NCBI GenBank assembly: GCA_023078555.1
Contig: CM041198.1
Span: 11,971,874 to 12,035,873, forward strand
Source: Ulva prolifera
Lineage: Eukaryota > Chlorophyta > Ulvophyceae > Ulvales > Ulvaceae
Reading direction: 5' to 3'
DNA: 64,000 bases
Shown: positions 51,615-61,300 of the stretch, piece by piece
How the letters are laid out: each line of letters begins with the position of its first letter
Numbering within the stretch: position 1 is the first letter of the stretch
Notes under the pieces: model-generated
The model's database searches: none
Told to the model about the DNA's origin: nothing
Seen by the model: the letters and a program-made list of their open reading frames with translations, nothing else
Position numbers and translations under genes: made by a program

Positions 51615-53468
51615 ATGTCGGCAGCGGCCACAACACCTCACTCAAGTGCAAGACAATGCCGTCGTAGTGCTCTGGGGCGCTTGCAAGGGCGTGCATGTCG
51701 GGCCGTGGCCGCGAGAGGCTCCGTGCGCGACTACCTCACCGAGGCTGTGCAGCACGTCTTCCAGGTCAGCTTCCCCTGCAGCCTCCACCACATCGTCACA
51801 GGTGCCGTAGATCGTGTCCGTGGGGCCAAGCAGCCGCTGCTGAGAGCTGTCCTCGCGTGCCGGACGCACTTGCCGTTCTGCGGTCCAGTCAGCTCGAACC
51901 GTGGTGCAGCTAGCCCTCACGGGATTTCCGGAACATCCATCGCCACCGCGGCCCTGTCCAGCAGCTCGGGCGGCCCTCTGCCTCGCAGCATCATGCTACT
52001 GTCGTGGTGATGCCGCGATCGATCGGGGGCTGCAGCGTTAGTGCGTTGGCACACCCTTGTGCGCCACGCACAGCCCATATCTCGAGATACGTATGGCCTG
52101 CGCACATGCATGCCGGATTCAGAGTGCATACCCATCCTGCCATGTGTGGAAGACGGTCTTTACTGTCTTTGTTCCGTTACCTCTTCTAACAGGCCATTTG
52201 CCCTGCTTGCTGCAACCCACTCAAGCTCCCACAGCTGCAGCCATGGGCAATATTGTGGATATCCACCTGTTGTGCATATCCACTTTATCCACCTGTAGCT
52301 CAGGTGGTGTTTGTCTTCTTCCGTTCACTCTTTTGTAACAGCCTGTCGCTCAGGCACGTACGGCCAGCCACAGCCACAGTTGCAGGGCCGACACATGCAG
52401 CCATTCTCAGCATTAGCAATTGATTCATTCCCAATTGCATCACAGCCGCTGGTGCCTTCAAGGCACGCATGTCTCGCGCGCACCCGTCGACGATGCCGAT
52501 GCCCGGATCCGGGCATCCTGCCACCTGCCCCGGCGGCATGATGTGCGTGGCACGTCTCCGCCGTCGCGGCCTCGGTGCTGCAGTTGTACACGCCGCCCAC
52601 ACATCATGGCGGTGCCTCTGTTGTTATGAGGACTGATGGAGCGGTCGTGCTTGCCGTGGGTATTGCTGGTGTTGATGGTGATTCTGGGGTGTCAGGCGTC
52701 GCCGTCCGCCCGTCACCCCTTCCTGAGCTGCCTCGTGCTGTTGCTTTCTGTTGCGACAGCCGGAGTGTGCGGCAGCACGTGGCATAGGTGCCCCTATCGG
52801 TCCTGACATCCACAGTGGCCAACGTACCAATGATCTGGCTCAGGCATGCATACACGCATAAGCATGCGACCGGGCAGTTGCGAGGCGAGACGCCGCGGCC
52901 GCCCTGCAGACGGAGGAGGACAAGACGCTAAAGTGGAAAGCCAGCGGCTTCCAGGGGCGCATCTCGCACGACGACCACGCCCGCCTGCGCAAGATCTACG
53001 ACGTCGTGCGCGAGAGCAAGGAGGCGGCGCAGCGGCGGCCGCTGCTTGCGCTGCCCGCACCCGCCGAGGAGACGGTCACGCTGCGGCAGTACCTGCAGGG
53101 CGCCATCGAGAAGGTGTTCAACACCAAGGACTCTGCCTCCGCAGAGCCGACGTGGTACCTCACGCCGTACGATGGAAAAATCTCCAGCAAGCGGGAGATT
53201 GACCGCATGGTGCGCCCTTCCACCCCCCATGCACTGCAGTGCCTGCGGGCTGCGCTACAGAAAAGTGCATCATGGGTTTCAAGTGAATGCAGCACACAGT
53301 GCCACTCACAGATCGTTTCACCAGACAGGTTCCGCTGCTGGTGCTTGTTTCGCAGTGGCTGCGTGCACCAGAGCCCCCGGGCGGCCTCACAGCGCTTAAG
53401 AGCTGCTGAAATGCATGTTCCTCAGCATGTCCATCTGTGGAGGTGAGCCTGCCACATTGGTGGAGTGA
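51615..53468 (+). CDS. unrecognised 171-residue protein, probably plastid-targeted, with a duplicated motif
   Basis: Three exons with exact phase: 51615-51764 (50 codons), 52910-53209 (100 codons), 53403-53468. Introns use GTCAGC and GTGCGC donors, and the acceptors before exons 2 and 3 are CTGCAG and TTAAGAG. Residues 1-35 are Ser/Arg/Ala-rich without acidic residues, like a transit peptide. Residues 37-54 (VRDYLTEAVQHVFQTEED) and 108-124 (LRQYLQGAIEKVFNTKD) are two copies of one motif, separated by a basic, helical stretch (KWKASGFQGRISHDDHARLR). The tail after WYLTPYDGK is short and ends GGEPATLVE. I do not recognise a family. The gene is divergent from chloroplast FBPase. The end could differ if the GTGAGC inside exon 3 is used as a donor. 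Confidence 0.6.
52307..52338 (+). repeat. third copy of the dispersed CTTTTGTAA element
   Basis: GTGTTTGTCTTCTTCCGTTC and on to CTTTTGTAA, same orientation as 17371-17402 with about three mismatches. It lies in the first intron of the 171-residue protein gene. Confidence 0.75.
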
Positions 53469-55344
53469 TGATGGTGCGGTGAGGCCCGTGTGGCGGTGGC
53501 TTCGCTGGTTGCACAGAGGTGCTGCCCGTCTTGCAACACAGTGACGTGCCGACTCGGGCAAGTGCTGCTGTGCAGTTGCACGTGGAGAAGGTCATCCAAG
53601 ATACGATGCAAACGGCGGACGGTAGCAAGCAGTGATGCATGGCTGGGTCCATGTGGCAAAGGATTAAGGCCAGGACTCCTTGTTTGACCTAGTCGGTGGC
53701 TGCGCATACTGGAATCGGACTGGCAGGGCATGCGTTTGTTTTGCTGAAGGTCGGCTTGATCTTATACTATTATATCAAAACAGAGTGCCATAAATGTTTA
53801 CTGCGCACACGATAAGTTATTGTAATCAATTAATGGATAACGGCGCTTACAGGCAGACTGGGTCACAAGTGGGTGCCTGAAATGTTTGTTTAAGAAATTT
53901 TATCGACTTAGTCAATGCTGCTCCGCTGATAAAAAAGACCATTTATAGCTTTGAAAACATTTGAAAAAGTATTTCTTAAATCGCCCCTATAGAGTGAAAA
54001 TTAAATCACCAGATTATGCTTCGCTGCAAGCAATTGATTTAAACAAGGCTATTGAAGATGATTAAGCGAAACGTCTGCATGGTTGCCCGATGAGGCCATA
54101 CCGATGCAGCACCGATATTTATGAGTGTTATCAATGATTTCATGAGCCTAGCTTTGCTAAAGTTGCTGGACACCAGCTGGAATTGAATCTGAGATTTGAG
54201 AGAGCGTAGAGATTTCTGAGAGCGTGTGGCGTGGGCCAGGTGTCCTGTGGGCAGGCTACCGTGCCACCACAGAATAACGCAATGCTATTGGATGGACGTG
54301 TAATGGATGTTTTGTCAGTCAGTGAAGAGCGTGCAGTGCTCCTGAGATGCTGCGCTGGTCACCGCCTCACAGCCCCACCTGCCTCACAAGAGATGCCATG
54401 GAACCCCATTGAGCTTGCCTATCACCGGCGCTTGCTTTAAAATTCCTCTAGATCGTGGAGGTACCGGGCATTGCTGAAAGTTCCCGCTGTCGTGGTCGCG
54501 ACTGAGCTGACTGCGGGAGGTGCGATGGAAGGCCAGGCCTGTGCGAGCCTGCCTATCGATGGCCGACGCCGTGATTGTAGCATACAGCAACCACTCTGTG
54601 AGCAGATTTTATGCAGTAATCTGACAGAGTCGGGCGCGCGAGAGGTCGGGTGAACGCAGGTGAACAACTCCGGCGAATGTTCACAACCTGGTCCGCGCAC
54701 AACGCCGAGAGCCAAGGACAATGCGAGAGGAGGCAGCGTGCGAGACAGTCGCTTAGAGCTGAAGAAGCTGTAGATGCTATGCAGCGTCCATCACATGCTG
54801 CTTCACGGTGGGCGGGGCCAATTTAGAGCGGCATCCTGCTGGAATTCTCCACATAGGATCAGCTTCATGCATCACAGCTGCCAAGCAGCACCTAAGCACG
54901 AACGCCTCGCACTCCGTCGACAACAACAGAAGTTAGGGACTGTACCGTTTGTCAAACTCTAACATTCACGGCTTGCCGCCGGCAGTCTCATCGAAGCAAA
55001 AGGCACGTGCACTGTCGTGTCGCACTTCTCAGGCGCACCACGATGCCGGAAGATGAAGAACCGGCGAACCTATTGTGTGGTGCATATCAGCAGTAGCAGC
55101 CTGCTGGTCATACCGGCACCGATGATCCCACTGAGGGAGTGATTGCCTGGCCTCGTCAGCGAAGCATGGCACCAGCATCCTCATCGAACTCACGGCAAGC
55201 ATGGGAGCTTGTACATCAGGTCATTCGGAGGGATGCCATTGATGACCGTGCGATCGAGGCGCGGACCCACCCTGGAGCAGCAGTAGGGCTTGGTCCACAT
55301 CAGTGTGATTACAGTCCAGCTGATCATGTCAACGTCCTGTGCAG
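53469..55344. other. intergenic region with an AT-rich island; may hold first exons of the Virilizer-like gene
   Basis: The left part is ordinary. From about 53745 to 54140 the GC content drops sharply. The right end (55040-55344) has short frames (MPEDEEPANLLC near 55042; WPRQRSMAPASSSNSRQAW near 55142) that may be 5' exons of the large gene, but their joins are not secure. Confidence 0.45.
53745..54235 (+). pseudogene. AT-rich island carrying a decayed reading frame of unknown origin
   Basis: In one frame, a stretch of coherent-looking peptide is broken by stop codons: a piece near 53890-53945, then an open 36-codon run including KYFLNRPYRVKIKSPDYASL and QAIDLNKAIEDD, then a further piece ending near 54208. 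Codons end mostly in A or T, quite unlike the GC-ending codons of the genes around. It could be a fragment from a bacterium or organelle, now degraded. I do not recognise the protein. Confidence 0.4.
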
Positions 55345-58300
55345 GTCAAACTCCCCCAGCTGGCAGAGATATCCTACATAGAGTATGGATACGCAGATGA
55401 TAATGGCAAGGGCGTCGATACCTTCCTGCAGGTGTTTATTCGGGATGGTCCCTCACCCAGCTGTGTGCAGCACAGGGAACTCACTGAAGGTCGGATCGGG
55501 CTCTCTCCCGACGAATTCCACAAGACCTGCGGGAATTTTGCCATTACGGATACTTTCATCTTGTGTGGCCGTTTCGAAAGCCTTACGTTTCGAGCTGTTG
55601 GTGCGCTCTGTCAGCTGTGGCACATCTGGCCAGGTAACATTGCTGATGCCACCTTCACCACGGCTGGTTCACTCAGGGCTCCTGTACCCGCAGGATCCTT
55701 CGTGGCTGATCCAGATCCGAGTCAAATGCAAGCTGTGCCAGCTCTCCCGGCGGGGGTGCACGATCTGCGAGCCCAGCCAGCGCTGCTGGACTCTGCCTTG
55801 GGCCAAACATATGTGAGCTCGCCGGACCTGCTGCCCCTCGCTGCGCTGCCACAAGCATTCCAGGAGGCGCTAGCCCCCCTCGCAGACTACTGGCATGTCG
55901 TGGGCATGGCGATGGGAGGTGCCTGGCCAGACTGCCTTGACAGTTACATCCTCCAGGACACCTTTGGGGAGCTGGTCAGCCACGCAGGCGACCTTGTGTC
56001 TATCCTGCTGGAGGACTCACTGCAGTGCCCTGCCACCCCCGCAGCACTTGACCGTGTCCATAGCCGGTTGCGCGCTGGCGCTAGCGAAGCAGCCGTGGCA
56101 GCTGGGGACACCTCCCCCATGGTATGCCTCTCCGCTCTCTTGAGCCTTACAAATAACGCCAGGCATCCTGAGCTGCTCCACAACAGTCTTCAGGTGACTG
56201 CTAACAATCACATCTGTCTTTGACTCGTCCGCCGTCCTGGAGTGACCCTGTATGCCTCTGGTTTCAAGTAGTACGACCATCACCGCATGCGCTCACTCTG
56301 TCCTGAAGAGTGCAAAGCTTGCAGCCAGTGTTGCACAGCCTAGCCGAAACGTTAACAGCTGCAGGGGCCAGCAGCCCGCCACGCTACGTCGTGCTGGGCA
56401 CTCATACTTCTGTCAGGCTGTTCCAGGGTAGCCGTGCCTGCAGGTCGGCGGCATGCCGCTGGCACAATTTGTCCGCGTTACGGTCGCCTGGATGGGCCTA
56501 GCTGCGACTCCCGGGGCCGCCGGCCGCCGCGCCCTCGAGTTTGCCGGCTTTGCCCACGCGGCTGCGCTCCTCTTGTGCACCACCCAGGCCGGCGCGTGGC
56601 TGTTCCTGCGGGAGGGGGGGCTTCGGCGGTGCACGCAGGTCCTGCATGACTTCCAGGCGGTCCCCGCCGCGCCGCTGACGCGCCTCGCGGCCGCCGTGCT
56701 GTGCATGCTGCTCTCCACCTGCGGTGATGTCGCCGCGGCGCTCATCTCCGGAGTGCATGCCGGGACCTGCGCCACAGGCGCCCCGCTACTGCCCCCAGAG
56801 TGGGTCCGGCCGACAGCCACGCCGCGGCGCTTCTGGACGCAGCCGCCGCCCCCGGAGCCGTCGACACCCCCGGCCGCGCTGGACGCGCAGCCTGCAGGGG
56901 GTGCCGGCACTGGTGACGCGGGGGTAGCTGCTGATACGGATGCAGCAGCCGGTGAAGAAGCAGGCAGAGTCGCGGAGGGTGCGGCGACAGATGGTGCGGC
57001 GGTTGGGGAAGCACCAGGTGAGCGGGCCGAGCCGTCCATGCGGGAGGGCCATGCAGCTGAGGTGCCACACCGCAGCTTGAGCTCCGAGTCGTTTTCAGCA
57101 AACACCAGCTCACTGCTGGGGCACTCGGCATCATCTGCATCGCTCTCGTCTGGGGACGATCACGCCGAGGGACCGGAGGTGGCTGGATCGCCCCCCAGCC
57201 CAAGCGACGGACATCGAGGGCGCGGAAGCCCCGCCCGGAGCGTGTCACAAGAGCCGATGGCGTCGCAGTCGCCGCCGGCAGGCCCACGGGGTGGTGTGCA
57301 GCATGTGGCGGGCGGCAGCGGGGACGCGGACGCGGACGCCGGGGGCCCGAGCAAATCGGAGGCTGGCGTGAACGCGGCCGAGGTGGGGGCAAGTGGTCAT
57401 GAAGCAGATGATGATGGCGGCCTGACAGCGATGGCGATGGACGTGGATGGCGTCGCCAGTGCGGGGGCTGAAGCGGACGCTGACCACACTGCTGATGCGG
57501 GCAGGCAGGCTGCAGGGGAGGCGCCCATCAGTAGCCCTCGAAGAGCGGACGTGCCTGATGCGTTGCCAGCGGGGCTGGATGAGGCCACGCCGCGAGACAG
57601 CACGCTAGGTACAGCTGCACCGCAGTCTCCTACAGGAGACTCGGCGCCAATGGATGAAGATTCACCTAGCCGTGCGAACGGGGGCCTGCCTGCCGCTGCT
57701 GCGGGCCCGTTGGTGGGAGGGGAAGCGGCTGGGTCACAAACGAAGCGAGACCGGGAGGACGCACAAGCGGAGGGCGGGCCTGGCTTTCCCTCGCCGTCAA
57801 AGCGCGGCAGGGTGGATGCGGCAGGGGCACCAATGGAGGACGCAGAGGGGGATGGTAGGGAGGGGCCGCAGGTGCCTCCCGGCCCCCCGCCGGTGGTGAA
57901 CGGAGCGGCTCTACCGGCTGCTGGCAACACACCCGCTGATGTGGCAATGGTGGAAGCGGCAGAGGAGGCGGCTGGGGCGGCCCCGCAGCGCAACCCTGCG
58001 CTGCAGCGGCTGCTGGCGCGGTGCCGCCGCGACGCCGGAACCACAGAGGATGCGCTAGACACGCTGGCGGAAGACGAGGGGTTTTGGGCGCAGCAGCAGC
58101 CCGTCGACGTCGCCGGTGCTGACGCGCTCGTGGTGCTGCCGCTGCTGCCGGCGCTGTTGGAGAGCGCGCTACAGCAGCCGCAGCCGCGCGTGGCGGCGGC
58201 GTTGTGTGCCCTGGCGCTCGCGCGGTTGCAGGTGCGAGAGGCGCTGGCGGCGTTTGCGTCGCACACGGAGACGCTCATCGGGGAGGTGCAGCAGGGCCGC

Positions 58301-61300
58301 ATCCAGTTCCGGCACGTGGACAACAGCATCATCGTCGTCGCGGAGGCCCTCCGACGGCTCGCGGCGACCGGCGATGCGCTCGAGCGCACCGCAGCGGCGC
58401 CCCCGCCGTGGGCGGAGGCAGAGGTGGCGGCGCGGCGGCGGCTGCCGCGGCCGCCGCGGGGAGACGCGTGCTATGTCCGCTGCGTGGCGGAGCACAGCGT
58501 GCTGCGGCGGTGCCTGCAGGTGCTGAAGCTACCGGCGCTGATCGTGGACTCGCTGGTGGAGACGGGCAGCGTGCTGAGCGGCGCGGAGCGGCGCTCGCTG
58601 CTGCGGCGCCTGCGCTCCCACTTTGTTGTGCCCCTGCGAGTGCGCCCCAATCTGCTGGCAGCTTCTGTGGAACGTCTCGCGGCCACGCCCGGCGCGGAGG
58701 GGCAGTGGGCGAGAGGGCCTGCTGCGGACTGCTGTGTGCTGGCCAGGACGGGGGGTGCAGGTGGGCGGCCGAGGGTGTGGGGAACCGGGTTTCGCGCTTG
58801 CTGTGGAAGTCTGTGCGCCGCGGGGTGACTTCCGATTTAAGGGTGCACGAGGTCTGTTGCTTGATGTGAAGTGTTTGGGGACGGAGATCCGCCTAGGTGG
58901 CGCGGCGGGGGCCGCCTGCGGAAGGCTTGCCAGCGTGGAGCCTCCGTGCAGGCCTGAGTCGCGGTGCTGCGCAAGCTGGGATGCCCTGTTCACTGAACTC
59001 CTCTTCCTGTGTTACTCCGGTACGAACTGCGGGGTGGTCTGCGGTTCCATTCTGAGTGGCTTTTGGGCACATTGTGAATGGAGAGCTGTGTGCGATTAGG
59101 TGTCCTGAGGACTTGACATGGCAGAGATGCCGCATGCATGGCTTTATTTTTGTCTGCAGCTGCAAGCGAGTCTGCACGGAGGTGGATGCCAGCGTGGTGT
59201 CTTGTGTTGGGGCGCGAGCAGGTCATGCCCCTGCATGTCTGCTGTGTTACACAGCGGCCATGCAGCATTGTGGCGAAGGTGCTGTTGAGTGCTGCTTCAA
59301 TTCAGCCACAGAGAGTGATGAGGGCGCTGCTGTGTGAGCGCGGCTATGGGGAACTTGGTGAAGCAGAGTTCCTGCGTTACCACCGGGCCCCAGCTGTGCC
59401 AGGCCAGGTGAGGGCCAGGCACCGCGGCTCTTGAAACCCCACGAGGCCATGTTGCCTGCTGCTGCAGACACCATGTGCACAGGCCCCGCAGGGGGGGGGG
59501 GGGGGTCCCCTCCCTCGGCCTGCCATGCTGTGAGGTCTTGGCCAACCGACCACAAGCAGCTGCACTGCGAAGGCAGCCATGCAAGAGCTGTTGTAACATG
59601 CATACTATCAACAGGTTTCCTCCCAGTCGCGCCTCCCTGCACATGAGGATCTGTCTGCCGTATCAGCCTGGATGTCCTGGCTTCTGGCAGCAGCAGCCAT
59701 CTGCGTCGAGTCGCGGAGGTTCAGCCCCGTGCTGGCGGTGAACATGGTGAGAGCAGTTGAGGCAACAGCGGTGTTTGGCGGCTTGTCATCGCATCCGCTG
59801 CGACATTTGCTGCAAGACGAGTGAACTGGTTCTGCCGCGGTTTTGTAAATCTGTCGTGGCTGCATACGCCGGTCGAAAGTAGTTTGCAGTGAGGTGTTGG
59901 GGGCGTTGTACGCAGCTGGGGTGCTGCGGGGTACAGCCCGTCTGCGAGGCCATGGCGCCTGCTGGGTTTGAAGGCGGGGGGAGCCGGCGCATGCGGCAGC
60001 GGCGGCCATGGCAGCTGGGGGACTTTCCTGCATGCAGAGGGGGCACTGTGTTCAGAACGGGAGAGGCAGAGACGCACGTTTGCAGGACTTCTGCTGTGGC
60101 CTCTTAGCCACGCCACAGGGCAGCGCACTGTTGCTGCAGCAGGGCGCGCCGTGCGCCGACATCGCGGCCGTGCTGGCGCCACCGGAGCCGCCAAGCCCGA
60201 CCGAAGGTGGGGCCGCCGCCGACACGTCCCCCGGAGCGCTGCTCTCTGAGAAGTTGCTGCACCTGGCGCAGGCGCATGGGGCGTGGAGCGCGGCGGCCGG
60301 GGCGCCGCCGGGAACCCCCGACGCGCAGCACGCCTCGCACGCGCTGCTGGATGCCGCCACGCGGGACCGCCGCATGTGTCAGGTACTGCCCTGCGCCCGC
60401 GTGCAGCTCGCTCTGCATCCTATGCCCTCCCTGCTACCTCCCATGTGCTGCAGAGGTGCTTCATGCATGGTGTGGGCATGCAGATGCTGGCACACACGCT
60501 TCAGCACCTGCCGGAGGCGCAGTCATGGGTGCGCCGCAGCATTGGAGAGGCTGCGGCGCTCGAAGCTCTGGCGGCCGACCCCTCACTTGCCACCGACCCA
60601 GCCGCCGGCGGTACGTGCCGCCTGCCGGACGCCCTTGCACAGCCGCTGCAGAGCGTGCTGGACCCAGGCCGGCCCCTGCTGCGAGAGGCTCTCCTCGTGC
60701 CGCCTCTGCTGGCCGCGCTGTGCTCCGCGACCCTCCCCCTCCTGCCACGGTTCTGGGCGGACCTGCTTCCTCCGCTTCTGCCGCTGCTGGAGGCGCTCCC
60801 GGCGTGCCGAGCCGACGCGCTGCTGGCTTCCTCGGAGGCCGCGTCCTCCGCCGTGGTGGCTGCGCGCGTCTCGCCTGTGAGCAACCCAGCGACGCGGCCG
60901 CAGCATGCGTGCTGGCTCGCCGGCTGCTCACTGACTCTCCGTGAGCACTGCAGTGCCGGCATCGGCGCCGTAGTCGGCACGCTCAACACGCTGCTGCCAC
61001 AGCTGCTGCCGGGCCTCATCCACCCCCTCCCCCTCGGCCTGAAGGACTGGGCGTCAGGGGAGCCCCTGTGCGACGCCGCAGCGGCGGCGTTCGTGCGCCT
61101 CCGCACGTCCGCTGCCGCTCGTGGCCGCGTCACGGCCGCACTCTCGGTGCTCGCCGCGACCATCGCTGACCCCGCATGTGCGCCGCGGGCGGTCGCTCTC
61201 GCGCATGAGAAGGGCGCCATGTACGTGCTGCCGCGTGCTGTGGCGGCAGCGGTGACGTGGATGCACGGCGCGCGTGCTGCGGAGGCGCGGGCGCATGTAC

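Noticed and set aside
57397..58389. 330-codon minus-strand frame
   Set aside because: Shadow of the large Virilizer-like exon; Ala/Ser/Arg-rich with no domain.
56453..58828. Independent 791-residue protein starting at the ATG 56453
   Set aside because: An acceptor stands at 56443 in the same frame and the frame continues the upstream solenoid; the end after 58639 is intron read-through.
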